64,000 bases of DNA from Mycobacteriales bacterium (GCA_018376445.1 JAHABL010000002.1:62001-126000), one strand, 5' to 3'; counted from the stretch's first letter, positions 45,262-55,208 are shown. Notes: generated by a model not told the origin, from the sequence alone. Made by a program: numbers and translations.

Positions 45262-45325
45262 TGAGCGCCTTTCTTAATGACTGAAGGGGACCCGATAGGT
45301 GGGACACGAAACAATAAGAGATACG

Positions 45326-45847
45326 TTAGCCCTGTGGAAGCACGGAGGGCTGTCCGAACCACTGAGCGTTGCGAATCTCCGCCATGGCAAGCTTTCGATC
45401 CTCAGCGCGCTGTTGTTTCATGAACATGATGCCGTTGAGGTGGTCCGTCTCGTGCTGAATACACCGAGCCATCAGCTCGGTGCCTTCGTACTTCACTGGA
45501 TTCCCGTGACAGTCCTGCCCCCGTACGACCACATGGTTATATCGTTCCACATTGCCATAAACACCGGGTACAGAGAGGCATCCTTCCATGCCGTACTGCA
45601 TCTCCTCCCCGATGGGCTCCCACTCAGGGTTAACAACGTAGCCGTCGTCGCCGCCTCCACAATCGAAGACAAAGAGTCTTAAGGACACACCAACTTGAGG
45701 TGCAGCAAGACCTACGCCATTGTCTGCACGCATGGTGTCAAACATATCTTCCACCAGCTTCTCCAAGGCACCGTCGAAGTCCGTTACCTCATCGGCACGT
45801 GTGCGAAGTACGGGGTCGGGGAAAAGCCGGACGGGAAGAACAGCCAT
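45326..45847 (-). CDS. def: Peptide deformylase
   Basis: Metalloprotease that removes the formyl group from nascent proteins. From ATG 45847 (GAAAGGA five bases upstream) the 173-residue protein has all three motifs: GVGLAAPQVG, EGCLSVPG with the metal cysteine, and QHETDHLNG with the two metal histidines and the catalytic glutamate. The frame is open 22 codons further upstream without family similarity. It lies between priA and fmt. Confidence 0.96.
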   Translation of the reverse strand: MAVLPVRLFPDPVLRTRADEVTDFDGALEKLVEDMFDTMRADNGVGLAAPQVGVSLRLFVFDCGGGDDGYVVNPEWEPIGEEMQYGMEGCLSVPGVYGNVERYNHVVVRGQDCHGNPVKYEGTELMARCIQHETDHLNGIMFMKQQRAEDRKLAMAEIRNAQWFGQPSVLPQG

Positions 45848-45923
45848 AAAAATCCTTTCACACGGTCGCTCTTTACCAGCAAGTCTAGTCATTCCAGCAG
45901 CCAAACGCTGCATAGCTCAGGTA

Positions 45924-47969
45924 TCACCCAATATGTACAGGATCCACTTGGATGCGGACGGGTACGGCTCCGTTGCGGGCCGAACGATACCGGACAATTC
46001 TGCGCACCGCTCCAAGCAATTCAGCGAATTGGGACGGGCGCACGCGGAGTAGTATCCGCACGAGTTCCCCATCGATATCAGTATTCCCCGACGGAAGCGC
46101 AGCGAAAACGGGGAGCTCTACAGGGCCTAGGGTTGTCACCGGTACCTCATCATTGATTTCTGCGGCACATTCTTTTACTGCAGCAAATTCACCATCAATA
46201 GCGATGAGATGCTGGCTAGGTGGTAGCTGAGCGTTCTCTCTTTCGAGACGAAGCCTCTCGGCGACTCCACACGGGTCCCACCGGATCAGCCCTTGGATGA
46301 GCGGATGTGCTGGATCGCCCGCGACAATAGCCTCTCCACCATGCGTAAATGGGCGGACGAGGCGTACCGCGTTACACCAAAGCCGCAGGGTATCCTCTTC
46401 TGCGGACAGGTCAGGTCGTTGGGTCAACGCCCAGGGATCTAGCATCACCAGTGCACCGTATCCAGTTGGAGCGACTGGCTCACTACCTGGTGTGGAGACA
46501 ACAATTGCAGGACCTGCAGGAATGGTTTCCTTTCGTTCATCGCCATAGGAAAGGATGATAGGAAAACCGGGGAATGCGCGCCCCAGTTCCTCAGCAGTTC
46601 GCCCTGCCCCTATAGTTGCTGCACGCAACTTATGGCTTCCGCAGTGTGGGCAGGCAAATCGCGGTTCTGGAGTTCCACACCAACGGCAGAGAGGCACCTG
46701 CGCGTGGTCTGCACGTCCTTGACCATGTGGGAGGCTTAACGGGCCTCCGCAGTGCCGACAACGGACAGGCTCGTGACAATATCCACAAACCAATGTGGGA
46801 ATATACCCTCGCCGTGGAACCTGGAAGAGGGCTGGTTCTCCCCTCTCTAAAGAGGCTTTGACGGCCCGGAATGCCGCGTGGGGAATGCGTGCTGCACGAG
46901 CAAGAGGGTCTTGCTCCAGCGCCTTGTCCGAATCCCCAGGAGCAGTAATACGCGGCAAGCTAGCCTTTAGTTCGGTGCGTTCTGGCTGAAGGTAGTGAGC
47001 CCAGCCGTCAGCAACACGCTGGCTCATAGCGATGCTGACCATCCATCCTGCCGCAAGAAAATTAGCACCTTCAGCTTCTGCACGGTGGGCCAGTACGTCC
47101 CGTGGATGTGGATAAGGTGCTCGTGGTTCCGAGAAAATCTCATTGCCGTCATCGAGAAGAAGCACGGTGTGAAGGTTCGGTAAAGGGCTAAAAGCAGCTG
47201 CCCGTGTACCAATGATGACGTCTACCGCCCCGTACAGCGCCTGCAGCCAGGTGCGATAACGCGGTGCTTGGCCGGAGGCGGCCGATAGCCCCACAATTCC
47301 GTCACTACCCAAAGTATCTCGCACATGCGTCAGCAGAGGGTCGAGATCGTATTGATCCGGTACCAGCACCAGAACTGCCCCTCCAGCACGCCGAGCAATC
47401 CGAATAAGATCGCACACTCGTGCGGCGAGATCTTCATCGGGAAGCAGCTGCCACGCTGCCCGTACTCTTTGGGAGGGAAGCGCTCCCACCATGCTGGTGC
47501 CCCAACGGTACCGCGCCCACGCTCTCTGAGACTCTTTAGGAAGCCCAAGTTCACTATTGATACTGGTGGTGCTATCAACAGCTCGCGGTGTCGGGAGGTC
47601 CTCTTTGTCGATCCGGGAGACACGAGGTGGGATAGCTAGCCTTATGACGTCCGCTACGGTGCCTGCATAGCGACGCGCCGTCCATTCCACTAGTTCTCGG
47701 AACGAGCCAGTAAGAACCCGATGTGGGGAGATTACTCTTCGAAGTGGTGTCAGTTCGCCTGGGTACTCACTATCTGTGCGCCGTTCAAGAAGGTATCCAT
47801 CAACCTGGCGCCCATGGAAGGTCACTCGCACCCGTGTCCCTGGCTGGGCATCATCCGCGAGCTCAACGGGGACAGAATAGTCAAAGCCTCGATCCAAATG
47901 CGGCACATCAAGCAAAGGGAGCACCCGCGCAACGGGATTATCCGCTGCTAAACGTAAGGAACTGGCCAT
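45924..47969 (-). CDS. priA: PriA-like primosomal protein, probably without helicase activity
   Basis: Replication-restart protein of the actinobacterial type, 681 residues. The N-terminal DNA-binding domain (VARVLPLLDVPHLDRGFDYSVP) is recognisable, as is the zinc-binding region with paired cysteines (CGYCHEPVRCRHC, CRWCG, CPHCG). No Walker A GxTGSGKT is present. The usual Walker B DEEH position reads LLLDDGNEIFSE, so ATP-driven unwinding is unlikely. The same loss is known in mycobacterial PriA. It could still recruit other restart proteins to forks. It lies 76 bases after metK and behind its terminator. Confidence 0.9.
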   Translation of the reverse strand: MASSLRLAADNPVARVLPLLDVPHLDRGFDYSVPVELADDAQPGTRVRVTFHGRQVDGYLLERRTDSEYPGELTPLRRVISPHRVLTGSFRELVEWTARRYAGTVADVIRLAIPPRVSRIDKEDLPTPRAVDSTTSINSELGLPKESQRAWARYRWGTSMVGALPSQRVRAAWQLLPDEDLAARVCDLIRIARRAGGAVLVLVPDQYDLDPLLTHVRDTLGSDGIVGLSAASGQAPRYRTWLQALYGAVDVIIGTRAAAFSPLPNLHTVLLLDDGNEIFSEPRAPYPHPRDVLAHRAEAEGANFLAAGWMVSIAMSQRVADGWAHYLQPERTELKASLPRITAPGDSDKALEQDPLARAARIPHAAFRAVKASLERGEPALFQVPRRGYIPTLVCGYCHEPVRCRHCGGPLSLPHGQGRADHAQVPLCRWCGTPEPRFACPHCGSHKLRAATIGAGRTAEELGRAFPGFPIILSYGDERKETIPAGPAIVVSTPGSEPVAPTGYGALVMLDPWALTQRPDLSAEEDTLRLWCNAVRLVRPFTHGGEAIVAGDPAHPLIQGLIRWDPCGVAERLRLERENAQLPPSQHLIAIDGEFAAVKECAAEINDEVPVTTLGPVELPVFAALPSGNTDIDGELVRILLRVRPSQFAELLGAVRRIVRYRSARNGAVPVRIQVDPVHIG

Positions 47970-47983
47970 GCTTTATTCTTACC

Positions 47984-48029
47984 AGAGAAAGGTGTGAAGC
48001 CCGTGTCTTCGCGACACGGGCTTCACACC
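47984..48029 (-). terminator. Terminator of metK
   Basis: A 17-bp perfect stem (GGTGTGAAGCCCGTGTC with its complement) around a TTCGC loop, followed on the minus strand by TTTCTCT. It lies 16 bases after the metK stop and separates metK from priA. Confidence 0.85.
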
Positions 48030-48044
48030 CGCTAAGTTTGTGCG

Positions 48045-49259
48045 CTAGGCAGTAAGACCTGCAAGCGACGCTAGGTCAGCAGCACGGTCGGTGTTTTCCC
48101 AGGGCAATTCGACATCGGTACGGCCAAAGTGTCCATAGGCTGCTGTCTGCCGATAGATAGGACGGAGAAGATCAAGATCGCGCACAATAGCACCGGGGCG
48201 CAGATCAAAAACCTCTTCGATCGCAGCTTGAATGCGCAGCGGATCACACCTTTCGGTCCCGAACGTTTCGACAAACAGTCCCACCGGGGCAGCTTTCCCA
48301 ATAGCGTAGGCGACTTGCACCTCGATGCGGTCAGCAAGACCAGCCGCAACAGCGTTCTTAGCTACCCAACGCATAGCGTAAGCGGCAGATCGATCGACCT
48401 TCGACGGGTCTTTTCCGGAGAATGCGCCGCCGCCGTGGCGCGCCATACCACCATAGGTGTCAACAATGATCTTGCGGCCAGTCAAGCCGGCGTCTCCCAT
48501 AGGACCACCGAGGATAAAGCTGCCTGAGGGATTGACCAGCAGGCGGGGATTATCCGTGTCGAGTTCAGAGCTAGTGAGGTCATCCAGCACCGGGTTGAGC
48601 ACACGATCGTGGATAGCTGGAGCCAATTCACTTTCCAGGTCAATACCGGCGTCGTGCTGGGTCGAAATGATCACGGTGTCAAGGCGAACTGCCTGATGAC
48701 CGTGATACTCGATACTAACCTGCGTCTTGCCATCAGGGCGAAGCCAGGGCAATTCCTGGGTTTTACGCTCTTCAGCCAACCGGCGGGATAGCCGATGGGC
48801 CAGTGCGATGGGCAGCGGCATAAGCTCGGGGGTATCGGTGCACGCGTAACCAAACATTAAGCCTTGGTCGCCCGCACCTTGGCGGGATAGTTCATCCTCG
48901 TCCGATTCTGTGCGAACTTCGTGGCTGACATCAACACCATCAGCAATCTCCTGCGACTGGCGGCCAATAGAGATGTTGACGGCACAGGTGTTCCCATCGA
49001 AGCCCTTTGCCACATCGTCGTATCCGACATCTAGGATGGCTTTACGAACGGTTGCGTCGACATCGACGCTGGCATTGCTACGAACCTCTCCGGCAATATG
49101 AACCTGACCGGTGGTAGCAAAGGATTCAACGGCGACATGTGAGTAAGGGTCTTGTTCCAGGTAAGCGTCCAGCAACGAATCACTAATAGCGTCGCAGAGC
49201 TTATCGGGATGGCCCTCTGTAACCGACTCACTGGTGAAGAGACGGCGAACATTGCTCAC
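48045..49259 (-). CDS. metK: S-adenosylmethionine synthetase
   Basis: Makes SAM from methionine and ATP. The 404-residue protein has FTSESVTEGHPDKLCDAISD, GAGDQGLMFGYAC, the loop KTQVSIEY and the P-loop-like GGGAFSGKDPSKVDRSAAY. The GTG start has GAGGA about nine bases upstream. Own promoter likely: the 145 bases between the rpoZ terminator and metK carry a TATACG box at a suitable distance. coaBC, which usually lies between rpoZ and metK in relatives, is absent. Confidence 0.97.
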   Translation of the reverse strand: MSNVRRLFTSESVTEGHPDKLCDAISDSLLDAYLEQDPYSHVAVESFATTGQVHIAGEVRSNASVDVDATVRKAILDVGYDDVAKGFDGNTCAVNISIGRQSQEIADGVDVSHEVRTESDEDELSRQGAGDQGLMFGYACTDTPELMPLPIALAHRLSRRLAEERKTQELPWLRPDGKTQVSIEYHGHQAVRLDTVIISTQHDAGIDLESELAPAIHDRVLNPVLDDLTSSELDTDNPRLLVNPSGSFILGGPMGDAGLTGRKIIVDTYGGMARHGGGAFSGKDPSKVDRSAAYAMRWVAKNAVAAGLADRIEVQVAYAIGKAAPVGLFVETFGTERCDPLRIQAAIEEVFDLRPGAIVRDLDLLRPIYRQTAAYGHFGRTDVELPWENTDRAADLASLAGLTA

Positions 49260-49404
49260 GATATAAATCCTCGTTTCTGCAATATGGGCAGATGCTTATA
49301 GACGAATTACGAAGAATGAAAAGGATCGCGTTTTCATCCCCGTATAGCTTACGCGGTAGGCCGACAAAAGGCCTAGACGAAATGAATGTTTGCCTAACTT
49401 AGAG

Positions 49405-49444
49405 TAAAAAACCGCCCTACCGTCTATCTATGACGGCAGGGCGG
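49405..49444 (-). terminator. Rho-independent terminator of rpoZ
   Basis: On the minus strand CCGCCCT-GCCGTC pairs with GACGGT-AGGGCGG, with a short loop, and is followed by TTTTTT. It lies about 60 bases after the rpoZ stop. This is the clearest canonical terminator in the window. Confidence 0.93.
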
Positions 49445-49503
49445 CACTTGCTTTTGTCGAGCTATCCAGTAGCGAGCAATGGGTCATTCCCAACAGTGGG
49501 AAA

Positions 49504-49797
49504 CTACTCCCCTTCCGTGTACTCGAGAAGGTCAGCATCAATCTCGCGTAGCGCGATGGACAGCGGCTTCTCGTGTAAGCGGGGCTCTACCAGCGGACCA
49601 ACGTACTCGAGGATGCCCTCAGCAAGCTGGTTGTAGTAATCGTTGATCTGGCGGGCTCGTTTCGCAGCGAAGACAACGAGCGCATACTTCGAGGAAACCT
49701 TCTTGAGAAGTTCGTCCAGCGGCGGATCGGTGATACCGATCGGCGGCTCGTAGGGCTTCGGTGCTGCAAGACCTTCAGCTAGGCTCTGTTCAGCCAC
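49504..49797 (-). CDS. rpoZ: RNA polymerase omega subunit
   Basis: Assists RNA polymerase assembly. The 97-residue protein has the hallmark GITDPPLDELL, SSKYALVVFAAKRARQINDY and the actinobacterial C-terminus LVEPRLHEKPLSIAL. The GTG at 49797 has GGAGG eight bases upstream and gives the usual length. The longer frame from 49851 adds 18 residues unlike other omega subunits. It is downstream of gmk and is followed by a strong terminator. Confidence 0.94.
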   Translation of the reverse strand: MAEQSLAEGLAAPKPYEPPIGITDPPLDELLKKVSSKYALVVFAAKRARQINDYYNQLAEGILEYVGPLVEPRLHEKPLSIALREIDADLLEYTEGE

Positions 49798-49881
49798 GTT
49801 TTGTGCCTCCGTGTGCCTTAGAGTATTACCGTTCAACTCTATGGGTAACACTCGGAACAGGCAAATTAGATATGTTCAACG

Positions 49882-50502
49882 TCAGTTAATTCCCCAACAG
49901 GATATCAGCTCAGAAACAGCGTCTTCGAGGTCATCGTTCACGATAATGCGGTCGAATTCGGACTGTGCTTCCAATTCAGCCAAAGCAGTCTGAAGTCGAC
50001 GCTCAATGACCTCCTGGGATTCAGTTCCCCGTCCTACCAGGCGGTCAACCAAAATTTCCCAGCTTGGGGGTGCGAGGAACACCAGTTGCGCATCGGGCAT
50101 AGAATGGCGAATCTGCCGGGCACCGGCCAGGTCCACTTCTACAAGCACTGGGCGCCCAGCATCCATTGCTGCAACGACAGGTTCGCGAGGAGTCCCGGAG
50201 CGTTGCAGTCCACCGTGAATGTCTGCCCATTCGAGCAATTCATTATTGTCGATGTAGCGCTGGAACTCGGGTTTTGAGACGAAAAAGTAATCTCGCCCAT
50301 TAACTTCGCCAGGGCGAGGTTCGCGCGTCGTCACCGACACCGAGAAGTAGAGGTTGGGGACCAGTTCGCGGAGCCTTTGGACGACAGTCGATTTACCTAC
50401 GGCAGAAGGGCCGGCTAGGACTACCAGCCGACCCTTCTGGGTAGCTTTGTCGTTCGAGGCCGCGGATGCGCTGGAAAGGGCTCGTTCAGTCTCGTCGGAC
50501 AC
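49882..50502 (-). CDS. gmk: Guanylate kinase
   Basis: Phosphorylates GMP to GDP. The 206-residue protein has a short Ser/Ala-rich lead, then P-loop GPSAVGKST, the GMP-binding SVSVTTREPRPGEVNGRDYFF and the lid around RLVGRGTES. GTG start, eight bases after mihF. The order mihF-gmk-rpoZ is conserved in actinobacteria. Confidence 0.96.
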   Translation of the reverse strand: MSDETERALSSASAASNDKATQKGRLVVLAGPSAVGKSTVVQRLRELVPNLYFSVSVTTREPRPGEVNGRDYFFVSKPEFQRYIDNNELLEWADIHGGLQRSGTPREPVVAAMDAGRPVLVEVDLAGARQIRHSMPDAQLVFLAPPSWEILVDRLVGRGTESQEVIERRLQTALAELEAQSEFDRIIVNDDLEDAVSELISCWGIN

Positions 50503-50510
50503 GGTGAAAA

Positions 50511-50831
50511 CTACTCACCGAAACCGAAACGCTCGAGCAGGGCACGACGCTGGCGGTCGCCCAGGCCACGGAGACGACGGGTGGGAGCAATTTCCAGCTC
50601 GGTCATGATTTCCTGAGCCTTCACCTTACCGACCTTGGGGAGAGCTTCGAGAAGAGCAGAGACCTTCATTTTGCCGATGATCTCGTCGGTTTCAGCGTTC
50701 TTTAGGACGGTCTTAAGATCGGTTTCACCCTTCTTCAGGCGGTCCTTGAGCTCGGCGCGGGCACGACGAGCAGCAGCAGCCTTCTCAAGCGCGGCAGCGC
50801 GCTGTTCGGGGGTCAATTCAGGAAGGGCCAC
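50511..50831 (-). CDS. mihF: Mycobacterial-type integration host factor (mIHF)
   Basis: Nucleoid-associated DNA-bending protein, unrelated to proteobacterial IHF and restricted to actinobacteria. The 106-residue protein has an N-terminal Ala/Arg/Lys helix (LTPEQRAAALEKAAAARRAR). The helix-two-turn-helix follows, with IGKMKVSALLEALPKVGKVKA and LEIAPTRRLRGLGDRQRRALL. ATG start. The 154 bases upstream, an AT-rich stretch before pyrF, probably hold the promoter for mihF-gmk-rpoZ. Confidence 0.96.
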   Translation of the reverse strand: MALPELTPEQRAAALEKAAAARRARAELKDRLKKGETDLKTVLKNAETDEIIGKMKVSALLEALPKVGKVKAQEIMTELEIAPTRRLRGLGDRQRRALLERFGFGE

Positions 50832-50985
50832 GATTCCTCCGTATCAGATAACTTTTATCAACGGAACACAGTTTTCGGTTCCGGGCGCTTGAAGACTCAA
50901 GCACCAGCTTGTGTCGTTTATTTTCTTAGATAGCGTAACACCAAACGACCAGGTACAACGCAACACAGCAGCATGTTTTCCCAGT

Positions 50986-51858
50986 TTAGGCGAAATATTC
51001 GGCGTTCAACTGAGAAAGCCGTGCTGCCAAGTCTTCCACAGACGGGCCGCATTCTAAAAGTGCCCGCGAAATGTTAGGGACTCCTAAAGTGCCACCATGA
51101 CCGATAATCCGGTCTACATCTTCTTTCGTAGCGCCTTGCGCACCCACACCAGGTAGGAGCACAGGGCCGCATAGATTCTCAAGGATAGGCGGATGTGGGA
51201 CAGTTGCGCCAACCACCACGCCGAAAGAGCCAATTCCGTATTGCGCTTTTTCCCGATTATTCAACTCGCTGAGATAATCAACGATCTCCTGCGCGACACT
51301 CGGGGATGCATGGAGCTGTGCCTTGCCAGAGTGAGTAGGGATCGCATCCTGCAGAGAAGCACCCTCAGGATTCGACGTGCGAGCAAGGACGAAGAGGCCT
51401 CGCCCAGTTTCTCGCGCAGCAGAGTACAAAGGAGCTAAAGACTCGACCCCTAAGTACGGGGAGACTGTCAATGCATCGCTGGCCAACGGAGAATTATCTC
51501 GCAGCCACGCATCTGCATACCCTTGGTTGGTCGACCCAATATCGCCTCGCTTAGCATCGGAGACTACCAGTGTCCCAGCCTCACGCAGGTCCACAAGAGC
51601 CTTCTCTAACACGGCGAAACCCTTCGAACCAAAACACTCGAAAAAAGCTACCTGGGGTTTGACCAATGCTACCTGCCCGCCGAAAGCCTCAACACAGATA
51701 CGCGTGAACTCGGTAAGGCCCGCGAGATTCCAGTCCAGCCCCCATTGCCGCAACAGAGCGGCATGAGGATCAATACCTACGCACAACCGACCAGTCTGCG
51801 CGCAGGCCTCCTGGAGCGCAACACCAAATGGTTTGGTGGGCCCGCACACGGCTTTCAC
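50986..51858 (-). CDS. pyrF: Orotidine 5'-phosphate decarboxylase (actinobacterial type)
   Basis: Final step of UMP synthesis. The 290-residue protein has GRLCVGIDPHAALL and the catalytic D101-x-K103-x-x-D106 in VSDAKRGDIGSTNQGY, the longer class typical of actinobacteria. The GTG start shares one base with the carB stop (TAGTG). It is the last gene of the pyr operon. Confidence 0.95.
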   Translation of the reverse strand: MKAVCGPTKPFGVALQEACAQTGRLCVGIDPHAALLRQWGLDWNLAGLTEFTRICVEAFGGQVALVKPQVAFFECFGSKGFAVLEKALVDLREAGTLVVSDAKRGDIGSTNQGYADAWLRDNSPLASDALTVSPYLGVESLAPLYSAARETGRGLFVLARTSNPEGASLQDAIPTHSGKAQLHASPSVAQEIVDYLSELNNREKAQYGIGSFGVVVGATVPHPPILENLCGPVLLPGVGAQGATKEDVDRIIGHGGTLGVPNISRALLECGPSVEDLAARLSQLNAEYFA

Positions 51859-54800
51859 TAGTTTGTCCGATCCATTCGATGGAGCTCCTGGAGCGGGTGC
51901 ACAGTGAAATCCTCATCAGCGCGCAAAGCTTCAATACCTTGGACGCACGCAGCCGCACCAGACACGGTCGTAACGCACGGAATACCACGCGATACTGCAG
52001 CTGCTCGGATACCATATCCATCTTCCCGTGAACCGGAATTGCCCTTGGGAGTGTTGATGATAAGGTCGATCTGTCCGTCGCTTATGAGGTCAACGATGCT
52101 CTCAGCACCCTCTGGACGGTCGTCATCACCTGTCTGCTTGTATACCTGGACGCAGTCAATACCATTGCGACGCAGCATATCGCTGGTCCCACCAGTAGCC
52201 ATGATGCGGAATCCCATGTCAAAGAGACGACGGGCTGGGAACACCATCGCGCGCTTATCCGTATTAGCCACAGAGATAAAGACTGTACCTTCCGTAGGTA
52301 GGCTTCCGTAAGCGGCAGTTTGGCTCTTCGCGAAGGCCTTGCCAAAGTTGGTGTCGATGCCCATTACTTCGCCGGTGGACTTCATTTCGGGTCCAAGAAG
52401 AGTGTCGACTCCCTCCCCGTCTGCTTTCCGGAACCGGTTGAAGGGGAGCACCGCTTCCTTAACGGAGATGGGGTGACCCATGGGGATTGTTCCCCCATCG
52501 CCCTCGGCCGGCAGCATGCCTTCCTTACGGAGGTTCGCAATAGTATCTCCCAGCATGATGCGGGCACAGCACTTGGCGAGTTGTACAGCAGTCGACTTGG
52601 AGACAAACGGGACGGTGCGGGATGCACGGGGGTTCGCTTCCAAAACGTAGAGGGTATTGCCCTTGAGAGCGTATTGAACGTTCATAAGGCCCTTTACCCC
52701 AATACCCATAGCGAGGGCCGCGGTAGAACGGCGAACCGCTTCAATATCTCCACGGCCAAGGGTCATCGGAGGGAGGGCGCAAGCAGAGTCGCCGGAGTGG
52801 ATTCCAGCCTCTTCCACGTGTTCCATAATGCCGCCAAGATACACTTCTTCCCCGTCGCAGAGAGCGTCAACGTCAATCTCGATGGCGTCATCAAGGAAAC
52901 GGTCAACCAGGACCGGATGTTCCGGGGTGAGCTCGGTGGCCCGTTCAATGTAGTCACGCAGTGAATCTTCGTTGTACACGATCTCCATACCACGTCCACC
53001 CAGGACATAGGAGGGACGCACCAGAACAGGGAATCCGATTCCGTTGGCGACTTTAGCGGCTTCCTCGAAGGAGGTCGCGGTGCCGTACTTGGGGGCGGGA
53101 AGATTAGCAGCGGAGAGGACTTTACCGAACTCACCACGATCCTCGGCGAGGTCGATAGCAGCAGGTGAGGTTCCAACAATTGGAACACCCGCCTCCTCCA
53201 GTTTGGCTGCTAGCGAGAGTGGGGTTTGCCCACCCAGTTGCACGATGACGCCCGCCACATCACCAGAAGCACACTCAGAGCGGTAGACCTCAAGGACATC
53301 TTCAAGAGTCAGCGGCTCAAAGTAGAGGCGATCGGCGGTGTCATAGTCCGTCGAGACTGTCTCCGGGTTGCAGTTGACCATGATGGTCTCGTAGCCGACT
53401 GCAGAAAGCGACTGGGCTGCATGGACACAGGAGTAATCAAACTCAATACCTTGGCCGATACGGTTGGGACCGGAGCCCAAAATAATGACCTTCGGCCGGT
53501 CCTTTTGAGGCACGACTTCGGTTTCAGCTACAGGGTCAAACTCATAGGCGGAGTAGTGGTATGGAGTTTTCGCCTCAAACTCTGCAGCGCAGGTATCAAC
53601 AGCTTTGTAGACGGGATGAATACCCAAGCGGTCGCGGAGTTTGCGGACTCCTGCCTCACCATCAATCTCCGGACGGAGAGAGGCGATTTGGCGGTCTGAG
53701 AAGCCATTGTACTTTGCGAGTTGAATAATCTCCGCGGTGAGTACCGGCGCCTCCACGACCTCGTTTCGAACGTCGACGAGCCCGCGAATCTCGCCCAGGA
53801 ACCACGGATCAATACCAGTCGCCGCATACAGGTCATCGATGGAGACCCCCTGTCGCAGAAGGTATTCAACTGTATAGATGCGATTTTCAGTGGGGCGCTT
53901 GACCTCTTCCACGAGATCGTCGACAGACTTCTGGCCGTTGCCCGTGATGAAGTCGTCGGGGCGAGTCCAGAAACCTGCATACTTGGTTTCAAGAGAGCGA
54001 AGAACCTTGTTGAGGGATTCACGGAAGCTCCGTCCCAATGACATGGCTTCACCCACCGACTTCATGGTCGTAGTCAGCGTGTCATCCACACCTGGGAACT
54101 TTTCAAAGGCGAAGCGCGGTGCCTTCACTACGACGTAGTCGAGAGTTGGCTCGAAGCTGGCGGGTGTTTCCTTCGTAATATCATTCGGGATCTCATCCAG
54201 GGTGTAGCCAATGGCCAGTTTGGCGGCGATCTTCGCGATGGGGAAGCCGGTCGCCTTAGACGCGAGTGCGGAGGATCGCGAAACGCGCGGGTTCATCTCG
54301 ATGATGATGAGCCGCCCAGTCTTCGGGTCCTGGGCAAACTGAATATTACAGCCACCCGTATCGACACCGACAGCACGCAGAATAGCGATCGATTGGTCAC
54401 GCATAATCTGGTACTCACGGTCAGTGAGTGTCATAGCGGGAGCAACCGTGATGGAGTCACCAGTGTGAACGCCCACTGGGTCGAAATTCTCGATGGAACA
54501 GACGACCACAACGTTGTCGTTGTGGTCCCGCATAAGCTCGAGCTCGAATTCTTTCCACCCGAGGATCGATTCTTCGATGAGGACATTGGCGGTGGGGGAA
54601 GCAGCGAGGCCGCCGCCAGCGATCCGATCAAGATCCTCCATCGTGTAGGCCAAACCAGAGCCCAAGCCACCCATCGTGAAGGACGGACGTACCACCACGG
54701 GCAAACCAAGTTCGGCAACAGTCTCGTGCACTTCCTCCATGGTGTAGCAGACACGGGAACGCGCCGATTCGCCACCGATCTCCGCGACAATATCCTTGAA

Positions 54801-55208
54801 GGTCTGGCGATCTTCGCCACGCTGAATGGACTCGAACGATGCACCGATCAGTTCAACGTTGTACTTCTCTAGCAGGCCACGGTCATGGAGATCGACAGCG
54901 GCGTTCAGAGCAGTCTGTCCGCCGAGTGTAGGAAGAACGGCGTCAATCGGATGGCCGTCGGCTGCTTCCTTCTGGAAGATCTTCTCGATGTAATCAGCAG
55001 TGATGGGCTGGACATACGTTGAGTCTGCAAATTCCGGATCCGTCATAATAGTGGCGGGGTTGGAATTGATAAGGGAGACACGAATGCCTTCCTGCTTCAG
55101 CACACGGCAGGCTTGGGTACCGGAGTAGTCAAACTCGCAAGCTTGGCCAATGACAATCGGGCCGGAGCCAATGACGAGAATGTGGTTGAGGTCTTCGCGA
55201 CGTGGCAT
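51858..55208 (-). CDS. carB: Carbamoyl-phosphate synthase large chain
   Basis: Makes carbamoyl phosphate from bicarbonate, ATP and ammonia delivered by CarA, for pyrimidines and arginine. The 1116-residue protein has two homologous ATP-grasp halves. The first begins near ILVIGSGPIVIGQACEFDYSG, the second near VIILGSGPNRIGQGIEFDYS. A C-terminal MGS-like allosteric domain starts near TVFISVANTDKRAMVFPARRL. Its ATG immediately follows the carA stop (TAAATG). Confidence 0.98.
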   Translation of the reverse strand: MPRREDLNHILVIGSGPIVIGQACEFDYSGTQACRVLKQEGIRVSLINSNPATIMTDPEFADSTYVQPITADYIEKIFQKEAADGHPIDAVLPTLGGQTALNAAVDLHDRGLLEKYNVELIGASFESIQRGEDRQTFKDIVAEIGGESARSRVCYTMEEVHETVAELGLPVVVRPSFTMGGLGSGLAYTMEDLDRIAGGGLAASPTANVLIEESILGWKEFELELMRDHNDNVVVVCSIENFDPVGVHTGDSITVAPAMTLTDREYQIMRDQSIAILRAVGVDTGGCNIQFAQDPKTGRLIIIEMNPRVSRSSALASKATGFPIAKIAAKLAIGYTLDEIPNDITKETPASFEPTLDYVVVKAPRFAFEKFPGVDDTLTTTMKSVGEAMSLGRSFRESLNKVLRSLETKYAGFWTRPDDFITGNGQKSVDDLVEEVKRPTENRIYTVEYLLRQGVSIDDLYAATGIDPWFLGEIRGLVDVRNEVVEAPVLTAEIIQLAKYNGFSDRQIASLRPEIDGEAGVRKLRDRLGIHPVYKAVDTCAAEFEAKTPYHYSAYEFDPVAETEVVPQKDRPKVIILGSGPNRIGQGIEFDYSCVHAAQSLSAVGYETIMVNCNPETVSTDYDTADRLYFEPLTLEDVLEVYRSECASGDVAGVIVQLGGQTPLSLAAKLEEAGVPIVGTSPAAIDLAEDRGEFGKVLSAANLPAPKYGTATSFEEAAKVANGIGFPVLVRPSYVLGGRGMEIVYNEDSLRDYIERATELTPEHPVLVDRFLDDAIEIDVDALCDGEEVYLGGIMEHVEEAGIHSGDSACALPPMTLGRGDIEAVRRSTAALAMGIGVKGLMNVQYALKGNTLYVLEANPRASRTVPFVSKSTAVQLAKCCARIMLGDTIANLRKEGMLPAEGDGGTIPMGHPISVKEAVLPFNRFRKADGEGVDTLLGPEMKSTGEVMGIDTNFGKAFAKSQTAAYGSLPTEGTVFISVANTDKRAMVFPARRLFDMGFRIMATGGTSDMLRRNGIDCVQVYKQTGDDDRPEGAESIVDLISDGQIDLIINTPKGNSGSREDGYGIRAAAVSRGIPCVTTVSGAAACVQGIEALRADEDFTVHPLQELHRMDRTN

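Noticed and set aside
49260..49404. SAM riboswitch upstream of metK
   Set aside because: The leader lacks the recognisable conserved core of the SAM classes I can recall. Only a promoter-like box and a short hairpin are visible.
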